From assembly GCF_002812205.1 (NCBI RefSeq), contig NZ_NPEA01000006.1:310596-374595 (forward strand): a stretch of 64,000 nucleotides of DNA, written 5' to 3'. The position numbers and the translations under genes were made by a program. Positions 17,476 through 25,948 of this stretch are shown here, piece by piece; the stretch's first letter is position 1; each line of letters opens with the position of its first letter. The notes below the pieces were generated by a model, which had not been told where the DNA came from, did not search any database, and saw only the letters and a list, made by a program, of their open reading frames with translations. This DNA comes from Leptospira neocaledonica. Lineage in GTDB: Bacteria; Spirochaetota; Leptospiria; Leptospirales; Leptospiraceae.

Positions 17476-18552
17476 ATGTTAGAGACACAGACAGAACAAG
17501 ATTTGCTCAAACAATCTGATCCAATGGAATTTTGGCCCACTTGGAAATTGTATCTGCCTTTGATCCCTTATATTGCTTTTGAATCGATCCGATCCATTCG
17601 ATCCGGATCCATTTCTTCTTTAGGATTTGGAACAATTGCTGCCGCTAATCCAGGCATCCCATTAGGAGGACTCGTAGGCGAATCCAAATATCAAATCTTA
17701 CAGAAAATAAATCCTACACATGTATTAAAATTCTTTTTAGTTCCTAAAGGTTCCAAAGACGTAAATTCCATTTTAGAAAAAATGAATACTCTTGGATTAG
17801 GATTTCCCGTCATACTAAAACCCGATTCAGGACAAAGAGGACAAGGAGTCAGAAAAATCCAAAACGAGAAACATTTAGAAGAATGTTTACTGGAATCGAA
17901 CGTGGATTTGCTCGTCCAAGAATACCACCCTGGCCCATTTGAGGTCGGAGTCTTTTATTATAGATATCCGAATGAGACCAAAGGTAGAATATTTTCTATC
18001 ACTAGGAAAGTGTTTCCCAAATTACTAGGAAATGGGATTTCCACTCTTTCAAAATTAGTAGAAAATCATCCCAGATTTAAAATACAGAAAGATAGATTTC
18101 AAAAAAGATTTTCGGATACTTGGGACAAAATCCCTAAATTGGGAGAGAATATTTTTCTATCGGAAGCCGGAAACCATTGCCAGGGAACCTTATTTTTGGA
18201 CGGTTCGGAATGGATTACTCCCGAATTAGAAAACAAGATCCATGAAATTTCCTTGTCCTTTACCGGTTTTTATTTCGGAAGATACGATATCCGATTCTCC
18301 TCTCTCAAAGATTTTTTAGAAGGAAAAGATCTTCACATAGTGGAGTTAAACGGAGTTACCTCCGAGTCTACGAACTTATACGATCCAAGATTTTCTTTCA
18401 AAGAAAGGTATTCCATACTATTCTCCCAATGGAAAATACTATTTAAAATTTCAAGACAGTCCAAGGCGAAAGGCGCCGGCCTATTCTCCATATTAAAGGA
18501 ATTGTACAATTTTTATTTCGGGAACAGGATTGTGTCCGATCTTTCCAGTTGA
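17476..18552 (+). CDS. ATP-grasp family carboxylate-amine ligase-like protein
   Basis: 358 residues. The central part has ATP-grasp features: FPVILKPDSGQRGQGVRKI (nucleotide-binding lysine and Gly-rich loop), LLVQEYHPGPFEVGVFYYR (grasp strand), and near the C-terminus FGRYDIRFSSLKDFLEGKDLHIVELNGVTSES, where the Asp and the E-x-N pair would bind magnesium. The N-terminal 70 residues include a hydrophobic stretch (KLYLPLIPYIAFES), possibly membrane associated. ATP-grasp ligases join a carboxylate to an amine or thiol through an acyl-phosphate. The acceptor here is unknown. It is linked to the DinB-like gene with 1 nt between them. Confidence 0.75.
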   Translation: MLETQTEQDLLKQSDPMEFWPTWKLYLPLIPYIAFESIRSIRSGSISSLGFGTIAAANPGIPLGGLVGESKYQILQKINPTHVLKFFLVPKGSKDVNSILEKMNTLGLGFPVILKPDSGQRGQGVRKIQNEKHLEECLLESNVDLLVQEYHPGPFEVGVFYYRYPNETKGRIFSITRKVFPKLLGNGISTLSKLVENHPRFKIQKDRFQKRFSDTWDKIPKLGENIFLSEAGNHCQGTLFLDGSEWITPELENKIHEISLSFTGFYFGRYDIRFSSLKDFLEGKDLHIVELNGVTSESTNLYDPRFSFKERYSILFSQWKILFKISRQSKAKGAGLFSILKELYNFYFGNRIVSDLSS

Positions 18553-18630
18553 GGCTTGCAATTTTTTCTGGAATGTGAAAGTTTTATCTCTGCTCTAAAT
18601 ATTTAAATTTCTCAAGTTCCGGAGAATTTT

Positions 18631-19845
18631 ATGAAACAAAAGTTAGTCCAGCTCATTTACCTGATCTTCGGAGATCCCAAAAAGAACTCCCTGGAACATA
18701 GACTTTTTAACGCCATCTCCCTAGTAAACGGAAGTTTAAATATATTAGGTTCCATCTTCGAAGAACAGACGGAATATTCTCACCGGGTTATTATTCTAAA
18801 TTTGATCTCCGGTTCCATTTTGCTCATTATGTATTATTTTTCCAGATTTAAGAATATTTATTATGTTCTTTTCTGGCCATTAAACCTAACGATACTCATA
18901 TACTTATCTTCTCTCTGGTTTTTACATGGGGGTTCTAACGGAGGAAACCATTATTATTTTATCCCTGCGCTGGTGATCGCCACTATTCTTTTAAAAAATC
19001 ATAATATCTTTTTCATTTATGCGTTTTACGCTTTTGTAACCGGCTTCTTATACATATTCGAATATTTTTATCCGAATTTTATCGTACCTCAAAAAGATCG
19101 GGATGCAGAATATATGGACCTGGGAGGAAATTATATCTTCGTCCAGATCCTGACAGGGATACTTATCTTTATACTCAGCAGGAATCTTAATATAGAAAGA
19201 AAAAAATCGGATAATCTTCTTCGAAACATTCTTCCCGAATCAATCGCAGACGAATTAAAAATGAACGATACTGTCCAGCCAAAACGTTATGATAGTGTTA
19301 CAGTATTATTCACCGATATGGCGGGTTTTACCCAAATCGCAGAGAAGATGACACCGGAAGAACTAGTGAAGGAACTCCATTTCTTTTTTGCAGAGTTTGA
19401 TAAGATCGCCAAAAAATACGGCTTAGAGAAGATCAAAACAATCGGAGATGCATACATGGCAGTTGCCGGACTTCCTACCCCAAACCACACTCATGCAAGA
19501 GATGCCGTTTTCTGCGGATTGGAATTCCAACAATTTATGAAAAAGCAAAAGGAAGAGAGACAAAGTTTGGGCCTTCCTACTTGGGAATTACGTTTAGGAA
19601 TCCATACAGGAAGTGTAGTGGCTGGAGTGATAGGAACTGAAAAATTTGCCTATGATATCTGGGGAGATACAGTTAACACAGCAAGTCGGATGGAGAGTTC
19701 CGGAGTCGCGGGAGAAGTCAATATATCCCTAGATACATTCCACTTTGTGCGAGAAGATTTTATCTGCGAGTCTAGGGGACTGATCAAGGCCAAGAACAAG
19801 GGAGAGATCGAAATGTTTTTGGTGAAGGGGGCCAGAGAAGCATAA
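18631..19845 (+). CDS. membrane class III adenylate/guanylate cyclase
   Basis: 404 residues. Residues about 35-190 contain roughly six transmembrane helices with a FLHGGSNGGNHYYFIPAL loop. A short helical linker (NLLRNILPESIADELK) leads to a class III cyclase domain at about 220-395. Metal-binding Asp229 is in LFTDMAGFT; KTIGDAYMA supplies the substrate-specifying Lys and second metal Asp; YDIWGDTVNTASRMES supplies the purine-selecting Asp and the transition-state Asn and Arg. All catalytic residues look present, and Lys/Asp favours ATP as substrate (family knowledge). It would make cAMP in response to an unknown membrane signal. It is followed 58 nt later by the MBOAT gene. Confidence 0.9.
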   Translation: MKQKLVQLIYLIFGDPKKNSLEHRLFNAISLVNGSLNILGSIFEEQTEYSHRVIILNLISGSILLIMYYFSRFKNIYYVLFWPLNLTILIYLSSLWFLHGGSNGGNHYYFIPALVIATILLKNHNIFFIYAFYAFVTGFLYIFEYFYPNFIVPQKDRDAEYMDLGGNYIFVQILTGILIFILSRNLNIERKKSDNLLRNILPESIADELKMNDTVQPKRYDSVTVLFTDMAGFTQIAEKMTPEELVKELHFFFAEFDKIAKKYGLEKIKTIGDAYMAVAGLPTPNHTHARDAVFCGLEFQQFMKKQKEERQSLGLPTWELRLGIHTGSVVAGVIGTEKFAYDIWGDTVNTASRMESSGVAGEVNISLDTFHFVREDFICESRGLIKAKNKGEIEMFLVKGAREA

Positions 19846-19903
19846 TAGGTTCTTGACCTAAGGGTCCCAGGAAAGAATTTGAACCAGTCAGATTTTCTTT
19901 CCC

Positions 19904-21313
19904 ATGAATTTTAATAGTTTTGGATTTTTCATATTCCTACTGATTACCTTTGTTCTTTATTATCTTCCTTTTTTAAAAAGATTCCAACTTCTGACAGTCG
20001 TTGCCGCAAGTTTTTATTTTTACGCATATACTGATCCTTGGTTGCTTATCCTGCTCTTGTTCTCCATCTTCTGGAACGCGAGTATCGTATATCTGATCCA
20101 GGCCCCGGATTTCAAATCCAAAAAAGGAGTCTTGGCCTTAGGCGTGGTCCTGAATCTAAGCGTATTATTCTTCTTTAAATATAGCGGATTGTTCGCTAAA
20201 ACTTTTTTAGGAAGCTCGGGATCCTCGGATCTACATTGGATCTTCCTAATCCCTCTTCCGATCGGTATTTCTTTTTATACCTTCCACGGGATAAGCATGG
20301 TAGTGGATTTTTATCGGATAGGTTCCGAAATTTTCAAGGAGAAGGTCCCTTATCCTAAGCTCGTCCTACAATCTTCTCTATATATTAATTTTTTCCCTCA
20401 GTTGGTAGCCGGCCCTATCGTGAAGGCAAAGGAATTTTTTCCCCAGATAAAAACAAAAAATTTCAAGGATATTCCTTGGATCCAAGCTGCAAAGATATTG
20501 ATTTTGGGATATTTTCTAAAAACCGTAATCGCAGATAATCTAAATGATCTTACGTTCGTTATCGATTTTCCATATAATACTCATCATTCTACTCTCACTT
20601 TAATACTTTTGATCTTCGGTTATTCTGCGCAGATCTTTGCTGATTTTGCGGGTTATTCTTTGATCGCAATAGGTACTGCGTTCTTATTCGGTTATAAGTT
20701 ACCGACCAATTTCAATTTTCCTTATATATCCTCTAACTTTTCGGAATTTTGGAGAAGATGGCATATCTCTCTTTCTACATGGCTTAGGGACTATTTGTAT
20801 ATCCCCTTGGGTGGAAATCGAAAGGGAAATTTCAGGACTTATATAAATCTATTTTTGGTTATGGCCTTGGGTGGACTTTGGCATGGAGCAGAATGGAGAT
20901 ATATGGTCTGGGGAATTGGACATGGACTCTTATTACTAGTCGAAAGATTTTTGGATCAGAATCTACCGTTCAGATTACCGGAGAATCGTTTTTTCTCCTT
21001 TATAAAAGCCGGATTCGTATTCTTGAGTGTTTCCCTTCTATGGTTATTATTCCGATTACCTGATTTCGGAACTGCGATTAAATATTTAAAATTAGTAGGT
21101 ACAAACGTAAGTTTGGGAACAGACTGGGAGCTTTGTACTTTCTTAATATTCTTTTCCATTCCCGTATTCTTTTATCATTTTTATGGATGGTATAAGGAGA
21201 AATATCCGGAAGAAACGATCGAGAAAGTTTCCATTATGGGTTATGCATTCCTTCTATTCCTGATCGTTCTGAATAAGGGACCTTCTGCCGCGTTTATCTA
21301 TTTTCAGTTTTAA
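19904..21313 (+). CDS. MBOAT family O-acyltransferase (AlgI/DltB-like)
   Basis: 469 residues with about ten transmembrane helices. Motifs are typical of AlgI-type MBOAT enzymes: GISFYTFHGISMVVDFYR, NFFPQLVAGPIVKAKEFFPQ, FWRRWHISLSTWLRDYLYIP, GGNRKGN and ALGGLWHGAEWRYMVWGIGH with the active-site histidine. These proteins pass an acyl group (usually acetyl) across the inner membrane to a periplasmic partner that modifies an extracellular polymer or surface glycan. The next gene, 2 nt downstream, encodes an SGNH-like protein that fits as that partner. The substrate is unknown; no polysaccharide genes lie nearby. Confidence 0.9.
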   Translation: MNFNSFGFFIFLLITFVLYYLPFLKRFQLLTVVAASFYFYAYTDPWLLILLLFSIFWNASIVYLIQAPDFKSKKGVLALGVVLNLSVLFFFKYSGLFAKTFLGSSGSSDLHWIFLIPLPIGISFYTFHGISMVVDFYRIGSEIFKEKVPYPKLVLQSSLYINFFPQLVAGPIVKAKEFFPQIKTKNFKDIPWIQAAKILILGYFLKTVIADNLNDLTFVIDFPYNTHHSTLTLILLIFGYSAQIFADFAGYSLIAIGTAFLFGYKLPTNFNFPYISSNFSEFWRRWHISLSTWLRDYLYIPLGGNRKGNFRTYINLFLVMALGGLWHGAEWRYMVWGIGHGLLLLVERFLDQNLPFRLPENRFFSFIKAGFVFLSVSLLWLLFRLPDFGTAIKYLKLVGTNVSLGTDWELCTFLIFFSIPVFFYHFYGWYKEKYPEETIEKVSIMGYAFLLFLIVLNKGPSAAFIYFQF

Positions 21314-21315
21314 TT

Positions 21316-22191
21316 ATGAAATTTTTTATCCGACTTAGCATATTTTTTCTGATCTTCTTAGGATTGTATTCCTGTTTTGTATATTTTTTCTCTCCTCAGA
21401 AAATTCCAAAACAAAGCTGGTGGCAACATAATAGGGTTAGAGTAGAAAGTTTTTTAACGGAAGGAAAAGATTCCAAATTTGTGATCGTTGGCTCTTCCAT
21501 GTCGGACAGAATGTTACCAAAACAAAACTCGGGCTGGTTCAATCTTTCTTTAGTGGGAGAAGGTGCGCTAACAGGATTATCTATATTAAAAAATTCGGAT
21601 ACTTCTCCCAAATTTGTTCTGATAGAAGTAAACCAGCTTTCCGTTAAAGAAAATAAAAAATTTTCCCAGGAAAATACCGAGCCGTTTTTCGTTTTTACCA
21701 GAAGAACTTTCCCGGTCCTCAGATCCGAAAAACAACCATTGAACTACGCTGTAGGATTTGTGATACAATTTACGGATCGGTTTTTTGCTGCAGAAGCCAA
21801 ACAAGAACCTAAAGACGAAAAAGAGGCTCTCGAAATTTCGAAAAGACTAAAAGAAGAACATCTAGAAGAAGTAAAACGTTGGTATGGAGCCGCGGTCGAA
21901 CAGAAAAAGTTGAATGAAAGAATGACGTATCTATCTTCCGCTCTGAAAGATTTGGAAACAAAAGGTATCCGGCCTATTTTTTTCGAAATGCCAATGCATC
22001 CTGAAATTCTTGTCTCCGCCAAAGAAACCAGGACCAGAGAAACTGTTCTAAAAAATTTTCCTCCTTCTCAATATCTCTGGTTTATAGATGATAAAAATAT
22101 CTACGAAGATAGCGATGCTCTACACCTGGCATATCCGGAAGCAGATCGATTCTTATCCAAATTAAAAGAATACGCCGAATCCCTACCCTAA
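21316..22191 (+). CDS. SGNH-hydrolase-like periplasmic partner of the MBOAT acyltransferase
   Basis: 291 residues. An N-terminal signal anchor (FIRLSIFFLIFLGLYSCFVYFF) is followed by an SGNH-like fold. The block-I strand and serine are in KFVIVGSSMSDRM (GSS instead of GDS), and the C-terminal DALHLAYPEADRF has the D-x-x-H of the catalytic triad. Such proteins act as the second step of O-acetylation, taking the acyl group from MBOAT and placing it on a polymer, or they act as esterases. The 2-nt spacing to the MBOAT gene supports a joint function. The fold assignment rests on motifs only. Confidence 0.68.
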   Translation: MKFFIRLSIFFLIFLGLYSCFVYFFSPQKIPKQSWWQHNRVRVESFLTEGKDSKFVIVGSSMSDRMLPKQNSGWFNLSLVGEGALTGLSILKNSDTSPKFVLIEVNQLSVKENKKFSQENTEPFFVFTRRTFPVLRSEKQPLNYAVGFVIQFTDRFFAAEAKQEPKDEKEALEISKRLKEEHLEEVKRWYGAAVEQKKLNERMTYLSSALKDLETKGIRPIFFEMPMHPEILVSAKETRTRETVLKNFPPSQYLWFIDDKNIYEDSDALHLAYPEADRFLSKLKEYAESLP

Positions 22192-22336
22192 AGGAGTTCC
22201 TACCCTCTTAACTTGGTATTTCTCCGCAATCGGGCTATATTAAACATTTTATTCAATATAACAGAATTTTCTGGTATCCAAGAAGACCTGATTCCAAAAT
22301 TCTTGGACTAGTAAATCCCCACCAATAGGTGATCCA

Positions 22337-23164
22337 ATGAACAAAAAAATATTTATCATATTACTTACCCTTCTTCCTTTTCTCGCCGCTTGCGGAAAGA
22401 AAGAAGCTCCCAATCTCCCTGGAGATAGAAAGAACCTGAAGATAGGGATTTGTCCCGGGCCTTACGGGGATCTTTTGAAAAAAGGTGTTTTTCCGGATCT
22501 AGAGAAGAAAGGATACAAGATAGAGATCGTTCAGTTCAGCGACTATATCCAACCCAATCTTGCATTAGCTTCCGGTGATATAGATGCAAATTTGTTCCAG
22601 CATCTTCCTTATCTGAAAAAATTTACTGCGGATAAAAATCTAAAATTAAGCCCCATTATCAATATCCCAACTGCTCCTATGTCGGTGTTTGCAGGAAAGA
22701 CCAAAAATCCTAAGGATATAAAGGAGAAGGCCTCCATCGCTCTTCCAAACGATCCAACTAATTTGTTAAGAGCCTTAAAACTTTTTCAAGAATTAGGTTT
22801 TATTAAAGTAAATCCAGATGCACTTCCTACTAAGGCGTCCTTAAGCGATATTACCGAAAATAAAAAACAGATCCAGTTCTTACCTTTAGAAGCGGCTCAA
22901 CTTCCAAGATCTTTAGAAAGCACAGACTTTTCGGCGATCAACGGAAATTTTGCGATCGCATCCGGATTGGATCTGACAAAAGCAGTGATCTTGGAAAAAT
23001 TAGCAGAAGAACATAAAAACATTATCGTGGTTCGAGAAACAGAAAAAGACAGCGTATTCGCCAAGGATATAGTCGAGGCAGTACAGTCTGAAAACTTCGA
23101 GACAATTGTAGACCAAGACTTTAAAGGATTCCAAAAGCCGGAATGGTTCGGGAAACGGAAATAA
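22337..23164 (+). CDS. metQ: methionine-type ABC transporter substrate-binding lipoprotein MetQ
   Basis: 275 residues, NLPA/MetQ family, with a lipoprotein signal ending at Cys19 (PFLAAC). Family motifs are LKIGICPGPYGDLLKKGVFPDLEKKGYKI-type opening (residues about 34-60), SGDIDANLFQHLPYL, and ASIALPNDPTNLLRALKLFQ. The family binds D/L-methionine and, in some members, other amino acids or dipeptides. It heads metQ-metN-metI: metN overlaps it by 22 nt. I looked for a SAM riboswitch in the 145-nt leader and did not find one, only a 7-bp hairpin at 22278-22306. Confidence 0.9.
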   Translation: MNKKIFIILLTLLPFLAACGKKEAPNLPGDRKNLKIGICPGPYGDLLKKGVFPDLEKKGYKIEIVQFSDYIQPNLALASGDIDANLFQHLPYLKKFTADKNLKLSPIINIPTAPMSVFAGKTKNPKDIKEKASIALPNDPTNLLRALKLFQELGFIKVNPDALPTKASLSDITENKKQIQFLPLEAAQLPRSLESTDFSAINGNFAIASGLDLTKAVILEKLAEEHKNIIVVRETEKDSVFAKDIVEAVQSENFETIVDQDFKGFQKPEWFGKRK

Positions 23165-24183
23165 AAGAAAACCCACAAATTATATTAGAATTTCGGAACG
23201 TTTTTAAAACGTTTCCGAAATCTATATATCCTTCTATTGAGGATATCTCTTTAAAAATAGATAAGGGAGAAATTTTCGGTATTATAGGGACTACGGGAGC
23301 CGGAAAAAGTACTCTACTTAGATTTGCAAATTTACTAGAAACACCCGATTCAGGTCAGGTATTCTTTCAATCCGAAGACATCTCCCATTTAAAAGGAGAA
23401 ACACTCAGGCGCCATAGATCCAAAGTTGGAATGGTATTCCAACAATCCCATCTAGTATTAAATAAAAAAGTTTTCGACAATATCGCACTCCCTTTAAAGG
23501 CTTCTGGCTGGAAAAAAGAAGAGATCCGTTCCAGAGTGATCGAACTGCTTTCCTTAATCGGACTCGAAGACAAAATCGACGCTTATCCGAATCAACTCAG
23601 TGGCGGACAAAAGCAAAGAGTGGGAATTGCAAGAGCGATCGCAAATCATCCCACTCTACTCTTATGTGACGAACCGACTTCTGCATTAGATCCGGAAACC
23701 ACTCGTTCCATTTTAGGACTTCTGAGAGACATTCATAAAAAATTTTCCATCACCATTCTGATCGTAACCCACGAAATGAATGTAGTACGAGAGATCTGCA
23801 ATTCGGTAGCAGTATTAGAAAAAGGCAAATTGATCGAAACTGGTTCCGTATACTCCTTATTTGCAGATCCTTCTCAAGAAATTACTAAAAAACTTACAGG
23901 TCACGCGTTCACGAATTCTATCCCGGAAGAGACCTTGGCAAGAACAGAAGGAAGGATATTGAGAGTAGTCCTGAAAAACGAGATCGCCACCGAACCTGTG
24001 CTCGGAAAAGTCATCCGTGCTACAAACCAAGTTCCGAATATTATCCATAGTAAAATTGAATATATTTCAGGACGACCGATTGGTGTTTTTTATCTAGAAA
24101 CGGATCCTTCCGACAATAGTACGGACACAATTAAAGCAGCATTCGTTCGATATGGAGCAAGTGTGGAGGAAATTTTCAGATGA
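23143..24183 (+). CDS. metN: methionine ABC transporter ATPase MetN
   Basis: 346 residues. ABC ATPase domain at about 10-250: Walker A GTTGAGKST, Q-loop VGMVFQQSHLVLNKKVFDNI, signature LSGGQKQRVGIARAIA, Walker B LLLCDEPTSALDPETT and switch His in LIVTHEMNVVREI. The C-terminal 90 residues are a NIL domain (EYISGRPIGVFYLE), which in MetN binds methionine and inhibits transport when the cell is replete. That domain supports the methionine assignment. The ATG at 23143 lies inside metQ, giving a 22-nt overlap; the gene overlaps metI by 4 nt. Confidence 0.92.
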   Translation: MVRETEIKENPQIILEFRNVFKTFPKSIYPSIEDISLKIDKGEIFGIIGTTGAGKSTLLRFANLLETPDSGQVFFQSEDISHLKGETLRRHRSKVGMVFQQSHLVLNKKVFDNIALPLKASGWKKEEIRSRVIELLSLIGLEDKIDAYPNQLSGGQKQRVGIARAIANHPTLLLCDEPTSALDPETTRSILGLLRDIHKKFSITILIVTHEMNVVREICNSVAVLEKGKLIETGSVYSLFADPSQEITKKLTGHAFTNSIPEETLARTEGRILRVVLKNEIATEPVLGKVIRATNQVPNIIHSKIEYISGRPIGVFYLETDPSDNSTDTIKAAFVRYGASVEEIFR

Positions 24184-24854
24184 ATTTTTCCAAGTGGATC
24201 GAATTATTTCCTGAACTAGTTAACGCATTCGCACAAACATTCCTAATGCTTGGGATCTCCTTATCTTCTGCTTTGGTATTCGGAATTCCTTTGGGATTTT
24301 TAATCTATCTCACCGATAAAAAATTATTCATTCCGAATAGATTTTTTCATACAATACTCGGAGTATTAGCGAACTTGATCCGATCGATTCCATTCGTGAT
24401 CTTACTCGTCGCACTTATACCACTCACTCAATCCTTGGTAGGAACTACAATCGGCCCTCTTGCTGCCTCGGTTCCACTATCCGTAGCTGCAATTCCATTC
24501 TTAGCCAGGTTAGTCGAAACATCACTGAGAGAAATTCCGGAAGGTGTTTTAGAAGCTGCAGTTTCTACGGGAGCAAAACTATCTTTGATCATCAAAGAAG
24601 TTCTAATACCGGAAGCATTGCCGGGAATTTTTTCAGCAATTACAGTCACTATCATCAGTTTATTAGGGTATTCTGCGATGGCCGGAATTGTAGGTGGAGG
24701 AGGGATCGGAGATCTTGCGATCCGATTCGGATATTATAGATACGAGGATGATATTATGTTCGCGACGGTTTTTGTGCTGATCGCATTAGTTCAGACTTTC
24801 CAATGGATCGGAGACAAAACCCGTAAAAAAAGCGATAAACGAGTCTCGCATTAG
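24180..24854 (+). CDS. metI: methionine ABC transporter permease MetI
   Basis: 224 residues with five or six transmembrane helices. Typical MetI motifs are NLIRSIPFVILLVALIPLTQ, LVGTTIGPLAASVPLSVAAIPFLAR, the EAA loop EAAVSTGAKLSLIIKEVLIPEALPG, and YSAMAGIVGGGGIGDLAIRFGYYRY. It forms the homodimeric channel driven by MetN. It starts within the end of metN (4-nt overlap) and is the last gene of the operon. A 7-bp GC-rich hairpin (24898-24919) follows 43 nt downstream. Confidence 0.93.
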   Translation: MNFSKWIELFPELVNAFAQTFLMLGISLSSALVFGIPLGFLIYLTDKKLFIPNRFFHTILGVLANLIRSIPFVILLVALIPLTQSLVGTTIGPLAASVPLSVAAIPFLARLVETSLREIPEGVLEAAVSTGAKLSLIIKEVLIPEALPGIFSAITVTIISLLGYSAMAGIVGGGGIGDLAIRFGYYRYEDDIMFATVFVLIALVQTFQWIGDKTRKKSDKRVSH

Positions 24855-24897
24855 TTTTATATTAAGGAGAATATTTTACACTACCCGATTAAAAAGA

Positions 24898-24919
24898 ATC
24901 CGCAAGTAGACCTGCGGAT
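24898..24919 (+). terminator. possible weak terminator after metI
   Basis: ATCCGCA (24898-24904) pairs with TGCGGAT (24913-24919) across an 8-nt loop. No T-tract follows, so this is weak evidence. Confidence 0.35.
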
Positions 24920-25001
24920 CAAATGTTGTGGTAATGAAAGCGGCACCGTCTCATTTTCCGAGAAAAACGATCCGGTCCCGACCATTGCATATTCATAAAT
25001 A

Positions 25002-25484
25002 TTAATTATCAAATGCTCCTAAGGAAACCCATTCACTTCCTTCCTTTTTATATCTAAGAACTCCTTTCAAAGGAATGATCTGCCCACTCTTCGCATCATA
25101 CCAACGAGAAGAAGAAAGGTTCGCGAGCAATGAAAAATGTAATAACTTCTCCGTTCCGGATTTATTTGTGGAATTTTGCATCACCCAGCCTACATATTCC
25201 CTATGATATCTCCCTTCTTGGGCATGATGAACGTAATTACGAACATCTTCTTTTAGTTTTACGTTCGCGGAGAAGGGAACAAACAGCAATTCTTTACTTC
25301 CTGAGGAAAAAGATTCCTTCACAGGGATCGCTTTGTCCGCATGTATATCTTCAACGGTTCCAAATAGAGAAAGTCCCTTTTCCAGATCGGATCTATATCT
25401 GGAATCGCTGATCTCAGATCCGCAAAAAACCAAGAAGGAGAATAAAATCAAAATGATTCCTGAAAACAAAATAGATCTGACCAT
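25002..25484 (-). CDS. putative lipoprotein at the end of the cytochrome operon
   Basis: About 160 residues from the ATG at 25484, which has GAGG 8 nt upstream; an ATG at 25490 is too close to it. The N-terminus is a hydrophobic signal ending LVFCGSE with Cys21 as a spirochaete-type lipidation site. The mature protein has no recognised domain and carries a Trp-rich end (SSRWYDAKSGQIIPLKGVLRY, SEWVSLGAFDN). It is the last gene of a minus-strand operon whose upstream members are a monohaem cytochrome c, a metallophosphoesterase and a dihaem peroxidase, so a periplasmic redox-related role is possible but unproven. Confidence 0.68.
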   Translation of the reverse strand: MVRSILFSGIILILFSFLVFCGSEISDSRYRSDLEKGLSLFGTVEDIHADKAIPVKESFSSGSKELLFVPFSANVKLKEDVRNYVHHAQEGRYHREYVGWVMQNSTNKSGTEKLLHFSLLANLSSSRWYDAKSGQIIPLKGVLRYKKEGSEWVSLGAFDN

Positions 25485-25495
25485 ATTCATTTCCT

Positions 25496-25939
25496 CTAAT
25501 GTTTTCCAGGAACCAAGACAGAGTTCCTTCTCTCAAACATGATATAAGCTTCCAATGCAATCATTTTTGGATCGTCATAAGCCAAGGGTTTTCCTTGCAG
25601 AGGATTCTGGATGCACCAGTTGATCATCTCCCTTAAGGTGGAAACTTTACCGATCTGTTTCTGGAATTTAGGATAGGTTTCAGGATGTGTATTGGTCGCA
25701 TTTGGATGGCACATGGCGCATTGGACTGTATTACCTCCCAGTTGAGGGCCATGAAATAGTTTCTCTCCTTGTGCGACTGTTTCCATAAAGGCTGCATTCC
25801 ATTTATCCACATTCGATTTCTCCCAGTCATCTCCGAAGACAAGGGATACAATTCCGAAAGTAAAAAAGAATACAGAAACAAAGATCCCGAATAAAATTTT
25901 GGATTTAGATTTATCTCTAAAAGTATGCGGATAGTCCAT
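25496..25939 (-). CDS. monohaem cytochrome c, membrane-anchored
   Basis: 147 residues. A hydrophobic helix at about 16-36 (LFGIFVSVFFFTFGIVSLVF) is a signal or anchor. One haem c site, C-A-M-C-H at 74-78, is followed by PNATNTHPETYPKFQKQIGK. The distal methionine could come from LREMINWCIQ or DDPKMIALEAYIM. AGGAG precedes the start by 6 nt. It lies 9 nt after the metallophosphoesterase gene and 11 nt before the lipoprotein gene. It may carry electrons to or from the dihaem peroxidase of the same operon (inference from context). Confidence 0.88.
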   Translation of the reverse strand: MDYPHTFRDKSKSKILFGIFVSVFFFTFGIVSLVFGDDWEKSNVDKWNAAFMETVAQGEKLFHGPQLGGNTVQCAMCHPNATNTHPETYPKFQKQIGKVSTLREMINWCIQNPLQGKPLAYDDPKMIALEAYIMFERRNSVLVPGKH

Positions 25940-25948
25940 AAAGTTCTC

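Noticed and set aside
22192..22336. Possible SAM riboswitch upstream of metQ
   Set aside because: The leader is short and holds only one 7-bp hairpin (22278-22306); no multi-helix junction typical of SAM-binding RNAs was found.
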